A stretch of DNA of 64,000 nt from Bacteriovorax sp. (lineage in GTDB: Bacteria; Bdellovibrionota; Bacteriovoracia; Bacteriovoracales; Bacteriovoracaceae). Below are positions 28,837-37,557 of this stretch, piece after piece (position 1 is the first letter of the stretch; the number at the start of each line of letters is the position of its first letter). The stretch is from the NCBI GenBank assembly GCA_014377485.1, contig JACMPM010000053.1, positions 1-64,000 on the forward strand. Reading direction: 5' to 3'. Under the pieces are notes generated by a model that was not told where the DNA came from, did not search any database, and saw only the letters and a list, made by a program, of their open reading frames with translations. A program made the translations under genes and the position numbers.

Positions 28837-29835
28837 ATGTCAAAAAAAGTCTGTTTAACAGGTATTAAGGCCACAGGAATGCCCCATCTGGGAAATTATG
28901 TTGGAGCCATTAAACCGGCCATCGATATGGCCAACTCTGGCCTCTATGATTCTTATTATTTCATCGCCGATTATCATTCACTGGTTTCAATTCACGATCC
29001 AAAACTAATGAGAAGTTTCAGCTATGAAGTCGCAGCTGCATGGCTTGCGATGGGTTTAGACCCAAGCAGAGTCACTCTCTACAAACAAAGTGATATTCCC
29101 GAAATTTTAGAACTTCACTGGATTACTTCGTGTTTTACTATCAAAGGACTTATGAATCGAGCTCATGCTTATAAAGCACAGGTTCAAGATAATGAGGTAC
29201 TCGAAAGAGATGCGGATCACGGTGTGAATATTGGTTTGTATACTTATCCTATTCTCATGGCGTCTGACATTATGATTCTCAATGCCGACGTGGTTCCTGT
29301 AGGGGCCGATCAACTTCAGCACATCGAAATCGCCCGTGATATTGCCACTGCTTTTAATAATACTTACGGCAATAAACTTAAACTTCCAAAGGCTATAGTT
29401 CGAGAAGGAAATAAACTTCTTTCTGGACTTGATGGTCGCAAAATGAGCAAGAGTTACGGAAATCACATTCCATTATTTTCAAGCGATAAAGATCTTAAAA
29501 AACTTATCAATCGAATCACTACTGATTCAAGTGGACCTACAGAACCTAAAAATCCTGCAGAGTCTTTGATCTTTGATTTTTACAGCGAATTTGCAACGCC
29601 TGAGCAGACTGAAGCACTAAGAGCTAGATACCTAAGAGGTATTGGCTGGGGAGAGGCTAAAATGGAGCTATTGTCTGTTTTAAATCATCTCTTGAAAGAA
29701 CCGAGAGAAATGTATGCCGAGCTGATGGTTAATACTACTAAGATAGATAGAATTTTAGAAGAAGGAGCTGCAAAGGTTCGTCCGCAAGCTCAGGCCCTAC
29801 TAAAAGATTTGAAGTATTCGATTGGTGTGAAATAA
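28837..29835 (+). CDS. trpS: Tryptophanyl-tRNA synthetase
   Basis: 'GIKATGMPHLGNYVGAI' (HIGH-like) and 'GRKMSKSYGN' (KMSKS). Confidence 0.97.
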   Translation: MSKKVCLTGIKATGMPHLGNYVGAIKPAIDMANSGLYDSYYFIADYHSLVSIHDPKLMRSFSYEVAAAWLAMGLDPSRVTLYKQSDIPEILELHWITSCFTIKGLMNRAHAYKAQVQDNEVLERDADHGVNIGLYTYPILMASDIMILNADVVPVGADQLQHIEIARDIATAFNNTYGNKLKLPKAIVREGNKLLSGLDGRKMSKSYGNHIPLFSSDKDLKKLINRITTDSSGPTEPKNPAESLIFDFYSEFATPEQTEALRARYLRGIGWGEAKMELLSVLNHLLKEPREMYAELMVNTTKIDRILEEGAAKVRPQAQALLKDLKYSIGVK

Positions 29836-29855
29836 AAATTTAGTCAGGAGACAAT

Positions 29856-30662
29856 ATGTTTAAACTAGGATTGTTGCTTTTACTTTCTTCAATAAACCTT
29901 TACGCACAAGACGTGATCATCAGTCCTCCCCCTCTCAGTATTGATCCTGGAGCTGGACGAGAAATGGTTCAAGATAATGCACCTGTTGGCAGTATACTTC
30001 CCGCAAAGATTGATCCAGTCGACGGTCAGTTAAAACTTGGTGAGCATAAAGCTGATGAACAGAAAAATGAAGTTAAGCAAGAAAACAAAGAAGTTATAAT
30101 AACTCCAAGACCTAATGAAGAATTCAAACTGGTAGAGCCTACAAGATATTACCCACCTCAAAAATACATTCAATTCTCATTTGGATATTTAAATTCTAAA
30201 TATGACAGAATTGATTCATCTCTAGATAACGGATCTACATTAACTGACTTTAGAGTAGTCTCTGATATGAATGAACATAATCAATTTGGTTTTGCCCTAG
30301 AGTTGATTCACGATACATCTCTAGAAACTATTCCAGAAAATATCCGCGCTCTTCAATACAAACTTTTTATGGATTATCACCATTCTATTTTTGCAGATAA
30401 ACTCGATTGGATGGCAGGCCTTGCCCTATCTATTGGGGATTATAGTATTCGTAAACTGGCCATCAATGGCAGTGGAGAAAAAGTTTACACAAAACTAAAA
30501 AGCGGAACTATCTTCGGAGTCATTCCAAGTGCCGGTCTTAGATTTTATTTAGGTGGCCGCAATAGCATCGATATTTCAGCAGAATATCATCAATATTTAT
30601 CAAAACCTCAGAGCTATATCGGAGGATTTGCTTTCGTCCCACGCTTTAGTTTTGCCTTCTAA
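29856..30662 (+). CDS. Outer membrane beta-barrel protein
   Basis: Signal peptide; C-terminal beta pattern ending 'FAFVPRFSFAF'. Confidence 0.6.
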   Translation: MFKLGLLLLLSSINLYAQDVIISPPPLSIDPGAGREMVQDNAPVGSILPAKIDPVDGQLKLGEHKADEQKNEVKQENKEVIITPRPNEEFKLVEPTRYYPPQKYIQFSFGYLNSKYDRIDSSLDNGSTLTDFRVVSDMNEHNQFGFALELIHDTSLETIPENIRALQYKLFMDYHHSIFADKLDWMAGLALSIGDYSIRKLAINGSGEKVYTKLKSGTIFGVIPSAGLRFYLGGRNSIDISAEYHQYLSKPQSYIGGFAFVPRFSFAF

Positions 30663-30825
30663 TCTTTTTTACACATAGGGCTAGTCAGAACGCATATTAT
30701 GTCGTAGAAGAGCCCTACTAATAAAACGAATCTATCCTCGTTAGTGCTTTTTTTGCGTTATAAATGTTGCGGTTTTCATTTAAAGCAAAGTGCGAGGTGA
30801 AGATCCACATTCAACGGAGTAAAAA

Positions 30826-32619
30826 GTGACATTTCAAGAATTGCCACTACGCGAGTCATTGCTTAAAGCAATCACAGAAAGAGGCTACGTAGAGCCTACA
30901 GAGATCCAACAACTAGCTATCCCAGCTCTAGCAACTACAGACACTGACTTTGTAGGACAAGCTCAAACAGGTACAGGAAAAACAGCTGCATTCGTTCTTC
31001 CACTTCTTCACAAAATTGATTCATCTTCTCGCGACGTTCAGGCCCTAATCCTAACGCCAACAAGAGAACTTGCTAATCAAATCAATGACGAAATTAAAAA
31101 ATTCTCAACATACGAAAAAATTAAAACTATCCCGGTTTACGGTGGTGTTTCTCTAGAAGGTCAAGTTCGTGGCCTTCGTCGTGACCGACCACAAATCGTA
31201 GTCGGAACTCCAGGGCGAGTTCCCGATCTTATCGAGCGCGGAGTTCTTATTTTAGACAACGCTAAATTTGCTGTCTTAGATGAAGCAGATGAAATGCTAG
31301 ATATGGGATTTATCGACGATGTTAAGTCGATTCTTTCTAATTTAGGTGCAACTAAGAAAACTTGGATGTTCTCGGCTACTATGCCAGCTCCAATTCTAAA
31401 TCTTATCAAAACTTATTTAAAAGATCCTTTGGTCGTTAAAGTTCAAAAGAAAACTTTATCAAACGAATCAATTGAACAAAAACATTACGTAGTTCGTCAC
31501 TCTCAAATGAGCGAAGCTGTTTGTAGAATTCTAGATTCACTAGAAGATTATTACGGAATGATTTTTTGTAGAACTAAAATCGATACAAAATCATTGGCAG
31601 ACGAATTGAATGCTCGTGGATATCCATCAGATTCTATGCACGGAGATATGTCACAACAACAACGTGACATTACTATGAGAAACTTTAAGAACAAAAAAAT
31701 TAACATGCTTGTTTGTACTGACGTTGCCGCTCGCGGAATTGACGTTGATAACCTTACTCATGTTATTAACTTTGGTCTTCCACAAGATATCGAATCATAT
31801 GTTCACCGTATTGGTAGAACAGGACGTGCTGGTCAAACAGGTGTAGCAATTACTCTTGTTGAGCCAAGTGAACGTTATAGATTGAGAATGGTAGAAAACA
31901 ATACGAAAGCTCGTATCGTTCAAGCTATCCTTCCAACTCCAAAAGATTTGAAGCAAGTTCTAGTTCGTAAAGAACTTAAGAAATTTGATTCTCTAATTGA
32001 AAAATTAGGAAGCTTAGAAACTGATGAAGTTTTTGCTGAAAAATTCGAATCAATGGATAAAGCAGATCTATTAAAAGTTATGTATAACCATTTATTCCAA
32101 TCTCAAATCTCTCGATACGATTCAGCCCCATCATTAGAAGTAGCAGAACAACAACGTCGTCCTGATAACAGAAATGACAACAGAACTATGGATACTCGTG
32201 GAAATTCAGCACCAGCTGCTCCACAGGGTCGTGCAACTAACAGCGGCAATATGCGCTTTTTCGTAAACATCGGAAAAGATCATGGTTTGACACTTAAAAC
32301 TCTTCTCGGCTCAATAGCTGGAATGGTAAATGTTGATGAAAGAATGATCCGCAATGTTGATATGAAAGAAACATTCTCATTCCTAGAAGTACCTGAAAAC
32401 TTTGGTGACGCACTTTTAAAAGTTACAGGGCCAACAATTAATGAGCGCAATGTTCGTTTTGAATTAACAAGATCAGCACCAATGAGCAGACCAGCTTACG
32501 GTGGTGGTGGAGATCGCGATCGCCGTCCAAGTTTCCGTGGCCGTTCAGGCGGCGGTGGAAATGGTTCATCTGATCGTGGAGATCGTGCTCCAGCTACAGA
32601 AAGATCTTTCCGCGCTTAA
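30826..32619 (+). CDS. DEAD-box RNA helicase with DbpA-like RNA-binding domain and Gly/Arg-rich tail (GTG start)
   Basis: 'AQTGTGKTAAF', 'PTRELANQ', 'VLDEADEMLDMGF', 'SATMP', 'HRIGRTGRAGQ'; C-terminal 'MRFFVNIGKDHGLTLKTLLGSIAG' and GGGG/RGR tail. Confidence 0.95.
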   Translation: MTFQELPLRESLLKAITERGYVEPTEIQQLAIPALATTDTDFVGQAQTGTGKTAAFVLPLLHKIDSSSRDVQALILTPTRELANQINDEIKKFSTYEKIKTIPVYGGVSLEGQVRGLRRDRPQIVVGTPGRVPDLIERGVLILDNAKFAVLDEADEMLDMGFIDDVKSILSNLGATKKTWMFSATMPAPILNLIKTYLKDPLVVKVQKKTLSNESIEQKHYVVRHSQMSEAVCRILDSLEDYYGMIFCRTKIDTKSLADELNARGYPSDSMHGDMSQQQRDITMRNFKNKKINMLVCTDVAARGIDVDNLTHVINFGLPQDIESYVHRIGRTGRAGQTGVAITLVEPSERYRLRMVENNTKARIVQAILPTPKDLKQVLVRKELKKFDSLIEKLGSLETDEVFAEKFESMDKADLLKVMYNHLFQSQISRYDSAPSLEVAEQQRRPDNRNDNRTMDTRGNSAPAAPQGRATNSGNMRFFVNIGKDHGLTLKTLLGSIAGMVNVDERMIRNVDMKETFSFLEVPENFGDALLKVTGPTINERNVRFELTRSAPMSRPAYGGGGDRDRRPSFRGRSGGGGNGSSDRGDRAPATERSFRA

Positions 32620-32653
32620 TAAAATCTCAGTATAATATCTTATAGATTTTTAA

Positions 32654-32686
32654 AAAGGCATTCCTTCGGGAGTGCCTTTCTTTTTT
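32654..32686 (+). terminator. Intrinsic terminator after helicase gene
   Basis: AAAGGCATTCC-TTCG-GGAGTGCCTTT (one wobble) followed by CTTTTTT. Confidence 0.9.
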
Positions 32687-32698
32687 ATAGGATGATAT

Positions 32699-33763
32699 AT
32701 GGCCAAGACTCTTATTTTCACAGGTGGCGGAAGCGGCGGTCATGTTATGCCGGCCCTCACTGTCCTTAAAAAAGTAAATGCAAATCAAGAATTCAATGTC
32801 CATTATATCGGCGGTATCAATAGTATTGAGCGCGAACTTGTTGCTGACTACAAAGTAATTTATCATCCAATTCATACGGGGAAATTACGCCGTTATCTTT
32901 CTATTGAAAATTTCAAGGACACGTTGAAAGTTTTTATGGGATTAATAGATGCCTTTAAGATTTTATGGAAATTCAAACGTCGTGAAACCTTAATTTTTTC
33001 AACTGGCGGATTTGTCTGTGTTCCCGTTGTGATCGCGGCAAAGCTTCAAGGGAAAAAAGTTTTTATCCATGAACAAACAAGTAGAGTTGGTCTGGCCAAT
33101 AAAATTTGTTCAATATTTGCTGACAAAGTTTTTATAAGTTTTGAAGATTCATTTAAATATTTTGATGAGAAAAAAACTTTTTTTTCAGGTTATCCATTAA
33201 GAGAAGAATGTTACAGCGACACTATAAATCCTGTTGTAATTAACGGAAGACTTTTGAATGATGTTGATCTTCCAATTTTATTCATTACGGGGGGTGGTAA
33301 TGGCGCACAATTAATTAATAAATTGATTCAACGAAATTTAGATGTTCTCACTACTCGATACGTAATTGTCCACCAAGTGGGTAAGGCTTTTTTTAATGAA
33401 TACACAAACTATAAACATCCAAACTATTTACCGATTGCTTTTATCGGGGCTGAGATGATTGATCTATTTAAGTTGGCTACAGTAACTGTTTCTAGGTCTG
33501 GAGCTGGAACAGTATGTGAGTTGATTGCGGTGGGAAAAAAATCAATTTATATTCCCCTGAAGATTGCTCAGAAAAATGAACAGTTTTTTAATGCTCTTGA
33601 AGCTCATAAAAAATTAGGGTCTATTATCATTGAAGAGAAAGAATTAACGGACGAATCTTTTTTAGTGGCTTTACACCAGATTGGAATGTCGAATCCGATG
33701 GTGAAAATTCAGAAACAAAATGGATTGGATTATCTCGCTCGCGAAATTCAAAGTTCGCTGTAA
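32699..33763 (+). CDS. murG: MurG-like UDP-N-acetylglucosamine transferase
   Basis: 'GGGSGGHVMPAL', 'STGGFVCVPVVIAAKLQGKKVFIHEQTSRVGLANKI', 'SRSGAGTVCELIAVGKKSIYIPL'. Confidence 0.85.
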   Translation: MAKTLIFTGGGSGGHVMPALTVLKKVNANQEFNVHYIGGINSIERELVADYKVIYHPIHTGKLRRYLSIENFKDTLKVFMGLIDAFKILWKFKRRETLIFSTGGFVCVPVVIAAKLQGKKVFIHEQTSRVGLANKICSIFADKVFISFEDSFKYFDEKKTFFSGYPLREECYSDTINPVVINGRLLNDVDLPILFITGGGNGAQLINKLIQRNLDVLTTRYVIVHQVGKAFFNEYTNYKHPNYLPIAFIGAEMIDLFKLATVTVSRSGAGTVCELIAVGKKSIYIPLKIAQKNEQFFNALEAHKKLGSIIIEEKELTDESFLVALHQIGMSNPMVKIQKQNGLDYLAREIQSSL

Positions 33764-34182
33764 GTAGCAATAAAATTTAAAACATCTATTCTTGAAACAA
33801 TTCCTTGAACGTAGTTTTCTTTATTAACGACAGGCATCCATTTTAATTTCTGTTTATAAAGAATGACTAAAACTTCTTTGAGGGTTGTTTCGGGGTAAAT
33901 AGAAGTGATATTTGTTTTGAAGTTGATACGCCCTGATAAAAGACCTGAAGCTGCCTGAATGAGAAGATCATATTCAGAAACAATTCCAATCATCATATTT
34001 TGATAATCAACTACCGGAGCACCACTAATATGATGAATGTGAAATATTTCGATTGTACTCTTAACAGTAAAATCAGCCTTGAGCATAATCACATGACTTG
34101 TCATAAATTGCGAAACAGGAGTGTCACCTATATTGGCCGTATGAGCTTTGTTTAAAATGTTTTTGTGATTCTTATCGCTCAT
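33748..34182 (-). CDS. CBS-domain pair protein
   Basis: Two CBS motifs (VSQFMTSHVIMLKADFTVKSTIEIFHIHHISGAPVVD...; TSIYPETTLKEVLVILYKQKLKWMPVVN). Confidence 0.82.
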   Translation of the reverse strand: MSDKNHKNILNKAHTANIGDTPVSQFMTSHVIMLKADFTVKSTIEIFHIHHISGAPVVDYQNMMIGIVSEYDLLIQAASGLLSGRINFKTNITSIYPETTLKEVLVILYKQKLKWMPVVNKENYVQGIVSRIDVLNFIATYSEL

Positions 34183-34859
34183 TATCCAATTCTTAGAATG
34201 TAACCACGAGATTTAATCGTTTTGATGTAACGAGAAAATGGCATTAGTTTTTTTCTTAAATTAGAAAGGTGAGTGTCGATGTTTTGGTTTTGAACGTGAA
34301 CGTTCGGCCAAAGAAGATTAGTAATATACTCTCTACTAAAAACTTTATTTGGATTCTTTGCAAGCAAATGAATAAGTTTGAATTCAATTGGTGTTAACTG
34401 TATTTTCTCTTCTGCGATTTCTGCCATCTGCATATCGCAGTAAAGTTTAAATCCATCAAAAGATAAAATATTATCTGGTGAATTAGAAGAGGGCTTTAAA
34501 GTAATTTTATTTTTTATTCGAGCAACAAGTTCTCGAAGTGAAACTGGTTTTACAATAAAGTCATCCGCTCCAAGATTAAGACCTCTGATAATTGATTCCT
34601 CAGATGGATCCCCACTAAGAAAAATAACAGGTAGATCAGGATGTGTGACTTTGAATTTTTGATAAAGTTCAAATCCATTTATTGTTGGCATGTGTAGATC
34701 GAGAAGAATTAAATCGGTTTGTGTTTTACCAAGAAATCCTAAGAGATCTAGTGGATTTTGTATTAGCTCTAAATTAAATGTAGGGGACAAAAGTTCGTTA
34801 TAACTTTTTAGATTGTCTTTAACATCATCAACAATAGTAATGTGCATTTTACGCTCCAT
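34182..34859 (-). CDS. OmpR/PhoB-family response regulator
   Basis: Receiver 'LILLDLHMPTINGFELY', 'GADDFIVKPVSLRELVARI', winged helix 'LTPIEFKLIHLLAKNPNKVFSREYI'. Confidence 0.94.
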   Translation of the reverse strand: MERKMHITIVDDVKDNLKSYNELLSPTFNLELIQNPLDLLGFLGKTQTDLILLDLHMPTINGFELYQKFKVTHPDLPVIFLSGDPSEESIIRGLNLGADDFIVKPVSLRELVARIKNKITLKPSSNSPDNILSFDGFKLYCDMQMAEIAEEKIQLTPIEFKLIHLLAKNPNKVFSREYITNLLWPNVHVQNQNIDTHLSNLRKKLMPFSRYIKTIKSRGYILRIG

Positions 34860-35036
34860 AATCCATTTATCCCTTAAGGTTGTTTATATATTAGCAGTAT
34901 AACCTAAACTCATTAGAATCTATTAAGGATAGCTTAATTTACGAAGATCTTGAGTTTATAGCCACAACTTCTTGATTTTTAAACTTTTGATTAGGATTGA
35001 AAAGGGGCGAGGTGCCAAGGAATGAGGGAAAATAGA

Positions 35037-35058
35037 GCGCCCTTATAGTTAAGGGCGC
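35037..35058 (-). terminator. Hairpin, candidate terminator of the upstream minus-strand operon
   Basis: GCGCCCTTA-TAGT-TAAGGGCGC perfect inverted repeat just 3' of the stop at 35075; weak T tract. Confidence 0.55.
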
Positions 35059-35074
35059 GAAATCTTTAAGATTA

Positions 35075-35620
35075 TTACAGTCCGAGTAGTCCATTACGAA
35101 GGTTTTCGTCACGAGGATTGATAAACCAAATATTCAAAAGAGCATGAGCAAACTCAGTTCCAGTGATTTTTTCAGCTTGCCTCCCTTTAACATTCAGGGA
35201 AACTCCATCATTAGTGAAAGTGATAATGATCAAATCATTTTTCACTACATTTACAATATTTGAATTAAATTTATCCAATTGAGCTTTAAAGCTCGCATGG
35301 TTTTTATTGGCAGCTTCCATTCCTTCAGTAAAAGCATCTTGTAATTTTTTAGCTTCAACGTCGCGAACAAAATGCATAACAATTTGTTTTGGAGCAGCTG
35401 TCGCTAAAAAAGCATTAGGGTCTTTTGTTTTTCCTTCAACAAAAAGCGCCCCATAATAAACTTTTATCTTTAGGATAGTAGCTTTTCTTATTCCAATTCC
35501 ATTGAGAACAAGATCTTTTCCTTCAACGTTAACTTTGTCTGCAAATGTTACATCATCTAGTGTTGCGGCTGTCAGATTGAAAGAGATCACCAGTAAAATT
35601 AATCCAACTAATTTTCTCAT
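35075..35620 (-). CDS. Chalcone isomerase-like domain secreted protein
   Basis: Signal peptide; 'LVLNGIGIRKATILKIKVYYGALFVE...IVMHFVRDVEAKKLQDAFTEGME' matches the bacterial chalcone isomerase-like family. Confidence 0.78.
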   Translation of the reverse strand: MRKLVGLILLVISFNLTAATLDDVTFADKVNVEGKDLVLNGIGIRKATILKIKVYYGALFVEGKTKDPNAFLATAAPKQIVMHFVRDVEAKKLQDAFTEGMEAANKNHASFKAQLDKFNSNIVNVVKNDLIIITFTNDGVSLNVKGRQAEKITGTEFAHALLNIWFINPRDENLRNGLLGL

Positions 35621-35622
35621 AA

Positions 35623-37458
35623 CTATCCTTTTCTAACTACAGAGCGCTTGTTTCCTACAAGTTCTTTTTTTCTGATACGGATTGATTGAGGAGTAATTTC
35701 TACCCATTCATCATTATCAATCCAATCTAGTGCCCATTCTAATGTTCTGTTTACAATTGGAGGTAGAATAGGGTTTTCATCCTTACCTGCAGTTCTTACA
35801 GAAGTTAAATGTTTTTCACGAACGCAGTTAAGAACTAGATCGTTTGGACGAGTTGCCTCTCCAATAACCATTCCTTCGTAAGTCATTTCACCTGGTTTAA
35901 CGAATTGTTTACCACTTGATAGAAGGTTGAAAAGTGCATAAGGAGTCATCTTCCCAGCTCTATCGGAAACTAGAGCTCCGTTTTGTCTTCCTAACATATC
36001 TCCAGTATATGGACGGTATCCCATAAATTCAGAAGACATTAATCCAGCACCGCGAGTATCAGTTAAGAAAATTCCGCGGTAACCAATTAATCCACGTGAA
36101 GGAATAACAAAAACCATACGAGTTCTTGCTTCACCAAGTGGCATCATGTTTTCCATGATTCCTTTTCTGATTGAAAGTCTTTCAGTAATAGCTCCAGTTG
36201 CTTCATTTGGAATATCAAGAACTACTTTTTCAAATGGCTCTAACTTAGTTCCGTCTTCAGCAATTTGGAATAGTACTTGCGGACGACCAACCATTAACTC
36301 AAATCCTTTACGACGAAGTTGTTCGAAAACGATTGCAAGTTGTAATTCTCCACGGCCTTTTAATAAAAAGACTTTTGGATCGTCAGTTGGTTCATATTGA
36401 AGAGCAACGTTAGTTTTAATTGAATCTTGTAAAAATTCTTCAAGTTTTCTTGAAGTTAAGTATTCACCTTCTTGGCCTGACATAGGACTTGTAGAAACTG
36501 AAACTTGTACCCCAACGGTAGGCGGTTCAACTGTAATACGTGGAAGAGGTTCTATTTTAAGTGTTGAAACGATCGTGTCACCAATTTTAGCGTTATCTAC
36601 ACCGGCAACAATAACAATTTCTCCAGCGTCAGCTGATTCTACCTCTGTAATTTTTAAAGCTGAGAATTCTTGAATGGCAGAAACTTTGAATGTTTTGTTT
36701 TTTGCTTCAGCATCACAAAGAGTGTAGTTAGCACCTTTTTTGATTGATCCTCTTTGAATACGACCGATAGCTAGAGGTCCTAGGTATGGTGAGTATGAAA
36801 GGTTTGTGACTAGAAGTTGAAGTTCAGGTCCTTCAGAAACTCTTGGCTGAGGAAAGAAATCTGAAACCATTAAATCTAGAATTGGATTAATGTCAGTTCT
36901 AACAACTTTGTAATCGTGAGTTGCCCAACCAGCGCGAGCTGAAGAGTAGATAATAGGAATATCTAAATCGAAATCTTCAATGTTAAGCATTGAAGCCAAT
37001 TCTAAGAAAAGTTCTTCAATATCATGTTTAACTTCTTCGATACGTTCATCGGGTCTATCAATTTTATTGATTACTACTGCGATTTTTAATCTTTGTTCCA
37101 TTGCTTTAGTAAGAACGAAACGAGTTTGAGGAAGAGGTCCTTCAGAAGCATCAACTAATAAAAGAATACCATCTACCATCATCAAAGATCTTTCAACTTC
37201 ACCACCGAAGTCAGCATGGCCTGGAGTATCCAGAAGATTAATTTTTGTATCTTTCCAAACGAAAGCACAGTTCTTAGCAGTGATTGTGATTCCGCGTTCT
37301 TTTTCTATTTCTCCAGAATCCATTACTCTGTCTGTCATCTGTTCGCGCTCATCAAATGTTCCCGACTGTCTTAAAAGACAATCTACAAGTGTAGTTTTTC
37401 CATGGTCGACGTGAGCTACGACGGCAATGTTTTTTAGTTTAGAATAATTCTTAGACAT
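35623..37458 (-). CDS. typA: Ribosome-associated GTPase TypA/BipA (start set to the internal MSKNYSKLKNIAVVAHVDHGKTT)
   Basis: 'AHVDHGKTTLVDCLL', 'ERGITITAKN', 'DTPGHADFGGEVER', BipA C-terminal domain. The 36 residues upstream in the ORF track do not look like TypA. Confidence 0.95.
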   Translation of the reverse strand: MSKNYSKLKNIAVVAHVDHGKTTLVDCLLRQSGTFDEREQMTDRVMDSGEIEKERGITITAKNCAFVWKDTKINLLDTPGHADFGGEVERSLMMVDGILLLVDASEGPLPQTRFVLTKAMEQRLKIAVVINKIDRPDERIEEVKHDIEELFLELASMLNIEDFDLDIPIIYSSARAGWATHDYKVVRTDINPILDLMVSDFFPQPRVSEGPELQLLVTNLSYSPYLGPLAIGRIQRGSIKKGANYTLCDAEAKNKTFKVSAIQEFSALKITEVESADAGEIVIVAGVDNAKIGDTIVSTLKIEPLPRITVEPPTVGVQVSVSTSPMSGQEGEYLTSRKLEEFLQDSIKTNVALQYEPTDDPKVFLLKGRGELQLAIVFEQLRRKGFELMVGRPQVLFQIAEDGTKLEPFEKVVLDIPNEATGAITERLSIRKGIMENMMPLGEARTRMVFVIPSRGLIGYRGIFLTDTRGAGLMSSEFMGYRPYTGDMLGRQNGALVSDRAGKMTPYALFNLLSSGKQFVKPGEMTYEGMVIGEATRPNDLVLNCVREKHLTSVRTAGKDENPILPPIVNRTLEWALDWIDNDEWVEITPQSIRIRKKELVGNKRSVVRKG

Positions 37459-37557
37459 GCGGGCTAATCCTTTGTTGGGCACTTTCTGCGCAGAAAAAAT
37501 ATATAATGAATTTCGGGACAGAATAGCATAAGATGCCCCCATATAGCGAGATAACAA

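Noticed and set aside
29107-29466. 119-aa minus-strand ORF inside trpS
   Set aside because: Antisense to conserved synthetase sequence; no independent support.
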